Below are positions 1 to 7,737 of a stretch of DNA of 23,153 nucleotides, one piece after another. The DNA is from Syntrophaceae bacterium (GTDB lineage: Bacteria; Desulfobacterota; Desulfomonilia; Desulfomonilales; Desulfomonilaceae), in NCBI GenBank assembly GCA_014874425.1, contig JACWAG010000378.1, positions 1-23,153 of the forward strand, written 5' to 3'. Both the position numbers and the translations under genes were made by a program. The notes under the pieces are model-generated. The model had not been told where the DNA came from. It saw only the letters and a program-made list of their open reading frames with translations, and did not search any database. Each line of letters opens with the position of its first letter. Positions within the stretch are counted from its first letter, which is position 1.

Positions 1-354
1 GCCCTGGCGGCAACCCCCTTGATTTTTATGATAATTTTTTCAGTTGGGGGGACTCATGATTTCATGGCATTGAAGCGCTCACAGACACTGGCTCTAAATT
101 ACCTGACTCAAGATCTAAAGGTTAGTCCCTGTAATCTGGATGGTGGCATGGAATTCAATGGTTACAATTGCTACAATCTGGATCATAGGTCACCAAAAGG
201 CGCAAGCTGGTGGTGGGTAGACCGAGAAGATTACGTTGTCACTCTTGGAAATCTCAACGGTTTTCAGACGGTGAGAAAATTTCCTTTCCAAAGGTTACTT
301 GGGAAAGATGGAGCAATTTACATTTTGAAACCCCAGATATCCCAAACCCAATAA
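1..354 (+). CDS. C-terminal fragment of a probable polytopic membrane protein (glycosyltransferase-like tail)
   Basis: The reading frame is open from base 1 (Ala-Leu-Ala-Ala-Thr-Pro) to the TAA at 352-354, so the gene begins outside the window and about 117 residues are visible. The first 16 or so residues are hydrophobic and look like the end of a transmembrane helix. The remaining ~100 residues are soluble and aromatic-rich, with two Cys and a WWW run, and end in a basic segment. This layout (last membrane helix, then a short extracytoplasmic tail) fits the end of GT39/ArnT-like glycosyltransferases, but no diagnostic motif of that family is visible here. Another multi-pass membrane protein is equally possible. 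It converges with the Cache gene across 119 bp in which I see no convincing terminator. Confidence 0.5.
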   Translation, partial: ALAATPLIFMIIFSVGGTHDFMALKRSQTLALNYLTQDLKVSPCNLDGGMEFNGYNCYNLDHRSPKGASWWWVDREDYVVTLGNLNGFQTVRKFPFQRLLGKDGAIYILKPQISQTQ

Positions 355-473
355 ACTGTTTCGACAGGTTATTCGTTCTAAACACCTACCGGAACAATTT
401 TGGAACAATAAAAAACTGGTTACAATCGACTTCAGAATGGTCACTGGGGGCGGCGTGAGATTTGAAAGGCTAT

Positions 474-938
474 CTATTTTGGGTAATAGCCAGCGGCGAT
501 ATAAGCATTTTGACCAGGGACCCTCATGATGAAGGTCTTCTTTAGTGATGGTTCTGTTGCCCCTGGTTTGGGCCACCAGTATTCAACCCAACCAGAGCCA
601 GGCTTTTCAGCTATTTCTTTGAATTTAATAAAGAATTGATTGCCTTTAGAGTCTTTCAGATTTGTCAGGTCCTTACCGACCAGCTTATCTGCGGCGAATG
701 GATGTGCTGACGCCGTTACCTTGTCTAAAGGACCGGAGAAAAGATACAGATCACCTACAACAAATGGGCCTTTAGGGTCTCCAATCGCCTTAAGAGTAGC
801 GTCCATTCCCTTTTCTTTAACCATAGCAACGCCTTTTTCCACAAGGGCCTTGGTGTCAGCGGCTTGATCCGCGACTGCCAAGCCTACACACGCCAAACCA
901 ATAATTAAAGTCATGCACAACGCCAAAATCTTTCTCAT
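474..938 (-). CDS. Secreted small single-Cache (sCache_2-like) protein
   Basis: This is a 154-residue precursor. Residues 1-23 are a signal peptide (MRK, hydrophobic core, AVA then DQ as the likely cleavage site). The rest matches the compact sCache_2 pattern: GDLYLF at 62-67, AHP at 78-80, LVGKDL at 86-91, a LKDSKG turn near 94-99, then GWVEYWWPKPG around 116-126 and a final AAGYYPK. Such stand-alone periplasmic Cache proteins are presumed to bind small carboxylates or other ligands; no signalling domain is attached here. The frame extends upstream to 1007, but the ATG at 938 is preceded by GAGGGAAAAC, a good ribosome binding site, and places the signal peptide at the N-terminus. It lies downstream of the acyl-CoA ligase/dehydrogenase pair on the same strand, separated by 219 bp with its own promoter candidate. 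Ligand unknown. Confidence 0.85.
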   Translation of the reverse strand: MRKILALCMTLIIGLACVGLAVADQAADTKALVEKGVAMVKEKGMDATLKAIGDPKGPFVVGDLYLFSGPLDKVTASAHPFAADKLVGKDLTNLKDSKGNQFFIKFKEIAEKPGSGWVEYWWPKPGATEPSLKKTFIMRVPGQNAYIAAGYYPK

Positions 939-1005
939 GTTTTCCCTCGCTGATTCTTCGTAGCTGTGAGAATTTGCCGCCCACCAATGATCAACGACAT
1001 GTAAC

Positions 1006-1033
1006 ATTATTTCTTTAAGGATTTCAAGCGCAA
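1006..1033 (-). promoter_or_regulatory. Candidate sigma70-type promoter for the sCache gene
   Basis: Read on the minus strand, TTGCGC (1028-1033) is followed after 16 bp by AATAAT (1006-1011). The -10 matches consensus at five of six positions and the -35 at three. Transcription would start about 60 nt before the ATG at 938. This is a sequence match only, and the weak -35 makes it tentative. Confidence 0.3.
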
Positions 1034-1081
1034 CGTGCGATTTCCACCTAATGAATTACATTATGGATGTCTCAGCCTATA

Positions 1082-1100
1082 GAAAGAGCAATGCTCCTTC
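1082..1100 (-). terminator. Weak stem-loop after the acyl-CoA dehydrogenase gene
   Basis: On the minus strand GAAGGAGC, a 3-nt loop and GCTCTTTC form an 8-bp stem containing one G-U pair, followed by TTTCTAT. The wobble pair makes it stable only in the minus-strand transcript, which suits termination of the ligase/dehydrogenase operon ahead of the Cache gene. The U-tract is poor, so it could be an attenuating or processing hairpin instead. Confidence 0.3.
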
Positions 1101-1157
1101 TCCTCTTAGAGAGAAACTATATAAAACTTACGATTCGGACAGAACTTTTTTGCTTAT

Positions 1158-2396
1158 CTACTCATAGATCTTCTCATCGATGGCTTCGGCGGCCTCAGAA
1201 TCAGCCTCATAATCCCTGACGCTGAGTTTTTTCTTAATCAACTCCTTGTAATATTCGTTAGCTACAATGGCCGACATTACTTCATTTGTGCCAGTCCAAA
1301 TCGACGCCAGTCTCAAGTCACGGAATGTTCTTTCAATTGGATAAACGTTGGTATAACCGATACCCCCCATCACTTGCATGGCAATGTGGGCCACTCTCTG
1401 GCAGGATTCAGTCACAAACTTTTTCGTCTCCGAGACCATCTTCCGGACAAGGTTCGGGTTCTGACCGGTATCAACCGCCTTACATGTCGCGTAGACAAGT
1501 GACTGGCATACGTCGATATTCATTGAAGCTTCAGCGATCTGAAAACTTACGCCCTGGAACTCGTTTATCGTCTTCCCAAAAGCTTTCCTTCGGGTTGAAT
1601 ATCTTGTAGCTATTTCCAGGGCCGGCCTGGCGGCTCCTATTGTCATAGCCGCGGTTCCCAGTCTTTCCGGGACCATCATGGTGTTAAACACGGTGTACGC
1701 GTCGTTCAGTCGCCCTACGATATTCTCTTTCGGGACTTTGACCTGTCTGAAAACAATGCGCCCAGCGCCGCCACCGCGACATCCCATTAGGCCATATAGA
1801 TATTTCACATCAACACCCGGTCCCCTATCAACAACCAGACACGTTAGAGCTTTGTGGGGCTCAGCATTGGGATCCGTCTTAGCGTAAACAAGAAAATAAT
1901 CTGCGCCTTCTGCTCCAACAATGAATCTTTTTTGTCCATTTAACAGGAAGTAGTCACCCTTATCTTCGGCGGTTGTAGTTGTCCCAAAGAAGTCGGAACC
2001 GCCACGAGGCTCCGTCAAACATTCGGCGGCGAAGATTTCACCTCTTAGTAAGGGTTTTACATATTTTTCTTTCAGATAGTCGGAACCGTGCAAGATTATA
2101 GCGTCACACACAAGTTCAGCTCCAACGCCGAAAACACAAGCAAATATATATCCAAGGGTCCCAATTTCTTCCATGACCGTCGCCGTAGTGACCCAGTCCA
2201 TCCCTCGACCACCCCACTGCTTCGGATATCTAGCCCCGAATAGATTTCGTTTCCCCGCTTCCTTAAGGAATTCCTTCGGAAACTTTATTTTGTCCGAGTC
2301 CATATCCAGGATCATTTGACGAGGCACCCATTTGACCAAGTCACGGGCTTCGTCACGTATTCTCTTTTGCTGATCTGTCAGTAAAAATTCAAACAT
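1158..2396 (-). CDS. Acyl-CoA dehydrogenase (FAD-dependent), helix-G catalytic Glu type
   Basis: This 412-residue protein has the usual length and order of the acyl-CoA dehydrogenase fold: an N-terminal helical domain, a beta domain with LTEPRGGSD near 127-134 (FAD/substrate segment), and a C-terminal helical domain with RKAFGKTI (270-277), QVMGGIGYT (341-349) and IWTGTNE (366-372). It would oxidise an acyl-CoA to the 2-enoyl-CoA and pass electrons to ETF. In short- and medium-chain enzymes the catalytic Glu sits just before the GT of the last motif; here that residue is Thr368. A Glu is instead present at 244 in VPERL, the position used by isovaleryl-CoA and long-chain dehydrogenases, so activity is expected. 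The start has AGAGGA five bases upstream. It lies 55 bp after the acyl-CoA ligase gene on the same strand, so the two probably form an operon. The acidic C-terminal tail (residues 394-412) is not part of the core fold. Confidence 0.93.
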   Translation of the reverse strand: MFEFLLTDQQKRIRDEARDLVKWVPRQMILDMDSDKIKFPKEFLKEAGKRNLFGARYPKQWGGRGMDWVTTATVMEEIGTLGYIFACVFGVGAELVCDAIILHGSDYLKEKYVKPLLRGEIFAAECLTEPRGGSDFFGTTTTAEDKGDYFLLNGQKRFIVGAEGADYFLVYAKTDPNAEPHKALTCLVVDRGPGVDVKYLYGLMGCRGGGAGRIVFRQVKVPKENIVGRLNDAYTVFNTMMVPERLGTAAMTIGAARPALEIATRYSTRRKAFGKTINEFQGVSFQIAEASMNIDVCQSLVYATCKAVDTGQNPNLVRKMVSETKKFVTESCQRVAHIAMQVMGGIGYTNVYPIERTFRDLRLASIWTGTNEVMSAIVANEYYKELIKKKLSVRDYEADSEAAEAIDEKIYE

Positions 2397-2451
2397 GTCA
2401 TCCTCTCAACTTTTCTAAGGAATCAAAAATCCCTGAGATTGACTTCTCGAT

Positions 2452-3963
2452 CTATTCATCCCTTTCAAGGTCCCTCAGCGCAAACTTCATCACTTTGCCA
2501 CTAGCTGTGTGTGGTAATTCCTCAACTATATTGAATTCTCTCGGAATTTTATATCTGGCAAGTTTTCCAGAGAGGGTTTGTCTTAGAATTTCCTGATCAA
2601 CGGTTTCACCTTTCTTGGGGACAATGAAACACACTACAGTCTCTCCCCAGTCAGGGTGTGGTTTGCCGATTACGGCGGTTTCCATCACCCCAGGCAGTCC
2701 GGCAATGGCGTCTTCAACTTCCTTGGAATAAACATTCTCACCACCAGTTACGATCATATCCTTAAGCCTGTCTACGATATACAGATAACCATCAGCGTCC
2801 ATCCTAACCAGATCTCCTGTTTTATACCATCCTCCCTCGAACGCCGCTTTTGTGGCTTCGGGATTCTTGTAATATCCTTGTGTCATGCTATCAGCCTGTA
2901 ACCATATTTCGCCGATATCTCCGGGCGCCGCGTTCTTGCCGTCAGTTCTGATAACTTGAAGGTCCGCTCCTGGCAACGCCCGATTCCCAATGGAGCCCGC
3001 CTTGGTCACCTGATCTCTGGGAAAGAGAACTGTACCGGTCGGTCCTGCCTCGGTCATACCATAGACCTGGTAGAAGTTGTCAGATTGGTAAGAATCCATA
3101 ACCATGCGAGCGGTGTCCGCAGCCATAGGGCCACCTCCATAGATCCAGCATCGTATTGAGGAGAGATCAAACTCCTTGAATTGTGGGACCATTTGTATCG
3201 GTAAAATGTATGAAATGGGGGCGCCGAAATACACAGTACATTTCTCAGTCTGGACAGCCTGAAGAAAATGCAAAGGATGATATTCACGAATCAGTACCGT
3301 TACCCCACCAACATACTGAATACCCATGAACCAGTTGTTCAACGGGGATGAATGCCATATCGGCATAGCCATGAGCAAGCGGTCCTGTTCATCGAGTTTC
3401 ATGGCCATAGCCCCTGTTATCCCTGCCATTACCACTCCATGATGAGTATGCAGACAACCTTTAGGCTTTCCTGTCGTGCCACTGGTGTAAAGTATTTCCG
3501 CAATGTCTGACGCCGAAATAGCCACTGGCTGATAGGATGACGCAGGAGGAACAACGCTCTCCAATTGTTCAAAACCATCTGCGGGGCTGTCCATACATAT
3601 TTTGAGAATTGACTCAGGCATTTTTTTGGCCACTTCGACCAAAGACCCATCAAAAAAGAATATCTTCGATTCACTATGGCTCAGAATGTAGTCAGCCTCA
3701 GGGGCCGCGAGTTTGTGATTGATAGGCGCTACGGATGCCCCGGCTTTGAGGGCGCCGAAAAAGGTGAAGACAAAAGAGGGCGTGTTTTGGCTCATTATTG
3801 CGACCGTGTCGCCCTTCCCTATACCTTTCATTTGCAAAAAAGCGGCTACTCTTTCAGCCTGATTTCTGGTTTCCAGATAGGACCAACTACGGCCACCCGC
3901 TCTCAAGCAATCCCGAGAACCAAATTTTCTCGAATTAATGTCCAGAATTTGTGTGATGTTCAC
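2452..3963 (-). CDS. Acyl-CoA synthetase / AMP-dependent carboxylate-CoA ligase
   Basis: This 503-residue class I adenylate-forming enzyme shows all core motifs: YTSGTTGKPKG (159-169, P-loop), YGMTE (301-305), the GWYKTGDL segment (378-385), DRLKDMIVTGGENVY (398-412, hinge and gate) and ASGKVMK (487-493) with the catalytic Lys490 of the C-terminal subdomain. It would activate a carboxylic acid with ATP through an acyl-AMP and transfer it to CoA. The acid cannot be read from motifs; short to medium aliphatic, branched or aromatic acids are all possible. Translation appears to start at a GTG (3961-3963) preceded by GGAAGGA. It is the first gene of a probable operon with the acyl-CoA dehydrogenase and is divergent from the TAXI receptor/thiolase pair. 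This context suggests degradation of an imported acid. Confidence 0.93.
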   Translation of the reverse strand: MNITQILDINSRKFGSRDCLRAGGRSWSYLETRNQAERVAAFLQMKGIGKGDTVAIMSQNTPSFVFTFFGALKAGASVAPINHKLAAPEADYILSHSESKIFFFDGSLVEVAKKMPESILKICMDSPADGFEQLESVVPPASSYQPVAISASDIAEILYTSGTTGKPKGCLHTHHGVVMAGITGAMAMKLDEQDRLLMAMPIWHSSPLNNWFMGIQYVGGVTVLIREYHPLHFLQAVQTEKCTVYFGAPISYILPIQMVPQFKEFDLSSIRCWIYGGGPMAADTARMVMDSYQSDNFYQVYGMTEAGPTGTVLFPRDQVTKAGSIGNRALPGADLQVIRTDGKNAAPGDIGEIWLQADSMTQGYYKNPEATKAAFEGGWYKTGDLVRMDADGYLYIVDRLKDMIVTGGENVYSKEVEDAIAGLPGVMETAVIGKPHPDWGETVVCFIVPKKGETVDQEILRQTLSGKLARYKIPREFNIVEELPHTASGKVMKFALRDLERDE

Positions 3964-3997
3964 GCGCCGTCATCCTTCCTTATCGCAGAGTTGTTCT

Positions 3998-4028
3998 ATC
4001 GTATGCGTTTGGACTAAAAAAGTGTCAA
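3998..4028 (-). promoter_or_regulatory. Candidate promoter of the acyl-CoA ligase/dehydrogenase operon
   Basis: On the minus strand a perfect TTGACA (4023-4028) is followed after 19 bp by TACGAT (3998-4003; four of six matches). The spacing is at the long end of the sigma70 range. The leader to the GTG start would be about 28 nt. Confidence 0.35.
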
Positions 4029-4095
4029 CAAATTTGTCGCCAGTTTAAGGTCCGGTCCATTATTGACCCGTAAACTTATTAAGAAAAAGAGCCAA

Positions 4096-4115
4096 TTGAA
4101 AAAGCGTCTTTTCAA
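4096..4115. promoter_or_regulatory. 20-bp palindrome, candidate operator between divergent operons
   Basis: TTGAAAA (4096-4102) and TTTTCAA (4109-4115) form a perfect 7-bp inverted repeat around a 6-bp centre. It lies between the divergent acyl-CoA ligase and TAXI receptor genes, and its right arm overlaps the proposed -35 at 4109-4114. Size and position fit the binding site of a dimeric repressor. No regulator gene is visible next to it. It has no following U-tract, so it is unlikely to be a terminator. Confidence 0.4.
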
Positions 4116-4137
4116 AGTTGCGGTTTTAACCTAGAAT
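4109..4137 (+). promoter_or_regulatory. Candidate promoter of the TAXI receptor/thiolase unit
   Basis: TTTTCA (4109-4114), a 17-bp spacer and TAGAAT (4132-4137) match the sigma70 consensus at four and five positions. The predicted start lies about 75 nt before the ATG at 4221. The -35 overlaps the right arm of the palindrome at 4096-4115. Confidence 0.35.
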
Positions 4138-4220
4138 CTGAAATATTTAGCAGCCCGGGAATTTTTTAAAGTCAACCCGGACATGATTTCATATACCGTG
4201 GTCCGCCCGAGACGTCCCAG

Positions 4221-5285
4221 ATGCTTGCTACATCTCCGAGAACCATCTTGAAGAGATTATTTCGGCCTCGAATCATCGTCATCCTTGCCTGCGTCGGCAT
4301 TTTATGTGTCTTGAGCGGTAGTTCGTCCGGAACAGACGCCCCTGTTCCGGCAGCGAGGATTTCGTTGTTGATGGTAACTGGCATGCCTGGAGGGTCTTAT
4401 CATCACCTCGGGCTAGCAATGGCTTCAATATGGACCACAAAATTGAAGAAAGTCGGAATAAGAGTTTCCGCTGCAATATCTGAAGGCGCAAGAGAGAATA
4501 TTGAAGCGGTAAGAATAGAAGATGCGGACTTGATCCTGGTGGATGATCTCTCATGCGATATCGCGTACAGAGGCGTTGGCGCCTACAAGGATAAACGGGC
4601 TGGGGAACTCAGAAGCATTGTCAATCTCTGGCCTGAAGCGGTCCATTTGATCATCAGGTCCGACAGGAACACAAACTCCAGCCTCGATGATCTTGAAGGC
4701 TTGACAGTTGCGACTGGTTTACCTGAAAGCGGCAATAGATTCACAACTGAAATCCTGGCGCGTAGTCTAAAGAATCAGAAACCGGCAATAAAGTTCAAAT
4801 TTATGAATTACGTCTCGGCTATTGATTCGTTAAAAACAGGGACAGCGCAGGCGGCCGATTTCACGTCCGCGGTCCCTTCTGCCCTGGTGACCAACTTGCT
4901 TCAGCCTGATCCATCGCTATTTAGTTTTATACAGGTTAGTGACACAGAATTAAAAGCGGCTCAAGACTGTGGCTGGACAACATGCCGTAGAATTGTTATT
5001 CCACCCGACGTGTACCCAGGTCAGGGCAAACCAGTTAATACTGTTGGCCAGAATACTCTTCTTGCGACCACGTCATCCCTGGATCCTGAAGTAATTTATG
5101 ACTTAATTGCGACCTTGTTTGAAAATATTGACCAGCTTGCGAAATTTCATCCAGCGTTCAAGAATGTCACTTTGGAAAATGCTTTTTATGGTCTTGTGGC
5201 TCCTTTGCATCCTGGAGCTGTTCGTTATTACAGAGAAAAAGGGGTTCATATCCCGGAAGCGCTGCTTCCGCCAAATGCTGAATAA
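4221..5285 (+). CDS. TAXI-family TRAP transporter solute-binding protein
   Basis: This 354-residue protein begins with a basic N-terminus and a hydrophobic segment at about 17-35, a signal sequence or membrane anchor, so the mature part is periplasmic. It continues with the hallmark of the TAXI family, VTGMPGGSYHHLG (near 53-65), then AAISEGARENIEAV, the DLILVDDLSCDIAY region and LEGLTVATGLPESGNRF, typical of these NMT1/TAXI-like binding proteins. It should bind an organic acid or amino acid and deliver it to a DctQM-type permease. No TRAP membrane subunit is encoded in the window, which is unusual for TRAP receptors. No strong ribosome binding site precedes the ATG at 4221; a TTG at 4248 is an alternative. 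The thiolase gene follows after 22 bp. Confidence 0.85.
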   Translation: MLATSPRTILKRLFRPRIIVILACVGILCVLSGSSSGTDAPVPAARISLLMVTGMPGGSYHHLGLAMASIWTTKLKKVGIRVSAAISEGARENIEAVRIEDADLILVDDLSCDIAYRGVGAYKDKRAGELRSIVNLWPEAVHLIIRSDRNTNSSLDDLEGLTVATGLPESGNRFTTEILARSLKNQKPAIKFKFMNYVSAIDSLKTGTAQAADFTSAVPSALVTNLLQPDPSLFSFIQVSDTELKAAQDCGWTTCRRIVIPPDVYPGQGKPVNTVGQNTLLATTSSLDPEVIYDLIATLFENIDQLAKFHPAFKNVTLENAFYGLVAPLHPGAVRYYREKGVHIPEALLPPNAE

Positions 5286-5307
5286 TTAATGTTTTGGAGG
5301 ACTTTTT

Positions 5308-6492
5308 ATGAAAGAAGTTGTTATTGTGGACGCGATCCGTACTCCCGTGGGGTCTTTTGGCGGCTCGCTCAAAAGTGTTCCAGCAGTTGAATTAGGGACT
5401 ATAGTCGTGAAGGAGATCATCAAGAGAAACAATCTCGATCCTGCGAAAGTGGACGAATTGATTTTTGGATGTGTGCTTCAGGGGGGTCAGGGACAAAATG
5501 TGGCTCGTCAGATTGTGATCAAGTCAGGCATCCCCGTGGAAGTTCCGGCAATGACCATCAACAAGGTTTGCGCTTCCGGGCTTAGGGCGGTTTCCCTTGC
5601 AGCCCAGACCATTAAGGCCGGGGACGCGGAAATTGTTATCGCAGGAGGCACTGAAAACATGTCAGCCGCTCCTTACGCGTTGGGAGCCGCGAGGTGGGGA
5701 GCAAGGATGAACAACAGCCCCATGGTTGATTTGATGATACATGATGGACTCTGGGAAATATTTAATAACTATCACATGGGTATGACGGCCGAGAACGTCG
5801 CTGAAAAGTATGGTCTTTCCAGAGAGCAGCAGGACGGCCTCGGATTGAGGAGTCAAACACTGGCTGAAAAGGCGATAAAGGAAGGCCGATTCAAAGATGA
5901 GATCGTCCCGGTGGTAATTCCTCAAAAAAAGGGTGATCCTAAAATTTTCGACACAGATGAACACCCGCGCTTTGGAACCACGAAGGATTCGCTCGGCAAG
6001 CTAAAGCCAGCGTTCAAAAAAGATGGGACTGTCACAGCAGGTAACGCGTCCGGCATTAACGACGGCGCAGCAGCCATATTGGTAATGTCAAGAGACCGTG
6101 CGGATAAGGAAGGCTATAAGCCGATCGCTAAAGTCTTGTCATATGCTTCAGCCGGCGTAGATCCCAAGATTATGGGCACGGGTCCAATACCGTCAACTCG
6201 AAAAGCCCTCGAGAAAGCTGGTCTGAAGATCGAGGATATCGACGTGATAGAAGCCAACGAAGCTTTTGCCGCTCAAGCTTTAGCAGTCGCCAAAGTCTTG
6301 AACTTCGATATGAACAAAGTAAACCTTAACGGTGGCGCTATTGCCTTGGGCCACCCTATCGGAGCGTCCGGGGCACGGATCTTCACAACATTGTTATATG
6401 AACTCAAGAAACGACCAGACGCAAAACTTGGCCTTGCCACACTATGTGTTGGCGGTGGAATGGGCCACGCTGTAATAGTGGAAAAGATTTAG
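5308..6492 (+). CDS. Acetyl-CoA C-acetyltransferase (thiolase)
   Basis: This 394-residue thiolase is of the usual length. The nucleophile is Cys88 in INKVCASGLRAV. Asn317 of the NEAFA motif (317-321), His349 in ALGHPIGASGAR and Cys380 in LCVGGGMGHA complete the catalytic set. It condenses two acetyl-CoA to acetoacetyl-CoA or, in reverse, cleaves 3-ketoacyl-CoA. Next to an acyl-CoA ligase and dehydrogenase the degradative direction is plausible. The ATG has a strong GGAGG eight bases upstream. It follows the TAXI receptor gene by 22 bp and is probably cotranscribed with it. The 74 bp after the stop contain no clear terminator before the permease gene, so readthrough is possible. Confidence 0.95.
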   Translation: MKEVVIVDAIRTPVGSFGGSLKSVPAVELGTIVVKEIIKRNNLDPAKVDELIFGCVLQGGQGQNVARQIVIKSGIPVEVPAMTINKVCASGLRAVSLAAQTIKAGDAEIVIAGGTENMSAAPYALGAARWGARMNNSPMVDLMIHDGLWEIFNNYHMGMTAENVAEKYGLSREQQDGLGLRSQTLAEKAIKEGRFKDEIVPVVIPQKKGDPKIFDTDEHPRFGTTKDSLGKLKPAFKKDGTVTAGNASGINDGAAAILVMSRDRADKEGYKPIAKVLSYASAGVDPKIMGTGPIPSTRKALEKAGLKIEDIDVIEANEAFAAQALAVAKVLNFDMNKVNLNGGAIALGHPIGASGARIFTTLLYELKKRPDAKLGLATLCVGGGMGHAVIVEKI

Positions 6493-6566
6493 AATCACTA
6501 TTTACATTCGAATCGTTAGCACATAGGGATTTATTCAATCTTTCCTAAAGAGAGAGGCTTGGCGGA

Positions 6567-7727
6567 TTGGCGGTTCCTTTTAACTATAGTCTACGAAACC
6601 TCTGGAATAGAAAGTTCACCACTATTTTGACTGCGGGAGGAATGGCCCTTGTAACCTTTGTCTTCTCCGCAGTCATGATGCTGGCGGCGGGACTGGAGAA
6701 GACACTTGTGGACACAGGGTCCCCCGAGAATGTGATTATACTAAGAGGCGCCGCTGAGACCGAAGTCTCGAGTTCCATAGAGCGTGATCAGGCTGACATA
6801 ATAAAGACACAACCAGAAGTTGAACACAATTCTGTTGGAGACTCTCTAGCAGCTAAAGAGACACTCGTGCTGGTTACTCTACCGAAAAGGGCGACAGAGA
6901 TACCCACTAATGTGATAGTTCGGGGAATAGGAACACATTCGATGGAACTTCGGCCTCAGGTTAAGCTTGTAGCCGGTAGATCACCAAGGTCGGGGTCATA
7001 TGAAGTCATGGCGGGCAAGAACATCGCCGGGAGTATCAAGAATGCGGATCTCGGGAACAAGTTGAATTTAGCCATGATCGGTTGGAATGTAGTCGGGATC
7101 TTTGACGCCGGCTCCTCTGCGTTCAATAGCGAAGTTTGGGCGGACGCCGACGAGATTATGGCGGCTTTTCGCCGCAACAGTTTCTCAGCCGTTATTCTGA
7201 AGGTCCCAGGAAATAAAAATTTCATTAAACTTAAAAAGCGACTTGAAACTGACCCGCGTTTAAGTGTCCAAGTAAAACGTGAAATCGCTTTCTACCGAGA
7301 ACAATCTGAGATGATGTCCAAGTTCATAAAGCTTCTAGGGTTCGCAATGACCCTCTTTTTTAGCGTGGGAGCGATCCTGGGCGCCATGGTAACCATGTAT
7401 GCGGCTGTCGCTAACAGAACGCGCGAAATCGGGACCTTAAGAGCCATCGGATTTGGCCGTCAAAACATAATGCTGGCGTTCTTGAGCGAATCAATCTTTC
7501 TGGGGTTCTTGGGTGGGTTGATTGGAACGCTTTCCAGTTCAGCTCTTCAGTTTCTGACCATTTCCACTTTAAATTGGGAAACTTTTTCTGAAATTGCTTT
7601 CAGCTTCAGACTTACCCCTTCAATCACTTTCAACAGCATGGGTTTTGCTCTGATTATGGGCCTGTTGGGAGGTATGTCACCCGCATGGAGGGCTGCCAGC
7701 CTAAAAATCGTTGACGCTCTGAGATGA
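6567..7727 (+). CDS. FtsX/MacB-type ABC transporter permease
   Basis: This 386-residue protein has the layout of MacB/FtsX-family permeases: one membrane helix at about 18-42, an extracytoplasmic MacB-like domain (roughly 45-245), then three helices (about 255-280, 300-330 and 355-375). The conserved RTREIGTLRAIGF segment at 284-296 is the cytoplasmic loop that contacts the ATPase. Such permeases extrude lipoproteins or peptides or act as mechanotransmitters. The start is taken as TTG at 6567 with GAGAGG nine bases before it; no better ATG lies near the first helix. Neither an ABC ATPase nor a second permease is in the window, so the partner must be encoded elsewhere. It converges with the TPR gene with only 10 bp between stops. 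Confidence 0.88.
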   Translation: MAVPFNYSLRNLWNRKFTTILTAGGMALVTFVFSAVMMLAAGLEKTLVDTGSPENVIILRGAAETEVSSSIERDQADIIKTQPEVEHNSVGDSLAAKETLVLVTLPKRATEIPTNVIVRGIGTHSMELRPQVKLVAGRSPRSGSYEVMAGKNIAGSIKNADLGNKLNLAMIGWNVVGIFDAGSSAFNSEVWADADEIMAAFRRNSFSAVILKVPGNKNFIKLKKRLETDPRLSVQVKREIAFYREQSEMMSKFIKLLGFAMTLFFSVGAILGAMVTMYAAVANRTREIGTLRAIGFGRQNIMLAFLSESIFLGFLGGLIGTLSSSALQFLTISTLNWETFSEIAFSFRLTPSITFNSMGFALIMGLLGGMSPAWRAASLKIVDALR

Positions 7728-7737
7728 TTTGAAGATT

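Noticed and set aside
355..473. Search for a terminator or small gene between the first fragment and the Cache gene
   Set aside because: No stem-loop with a U-tract and no credible small coding frame was found in these 119 bp.
295..576. 93-codon minus-strand frame opposite the first gene and overlapping the Cache gene
   Set aside because: It overlaps two better-supported genes, has no ribosome binding site and resembles no known protein; it is a shadow frame.
4154..4189. CCCGGG followed by a T-run and a later CCCGG, resembling a terminator
   Set aside because: The arms pair over only five bases, the T-run lies inside the loop, and there is no upstream plus-strand gene to terminate.
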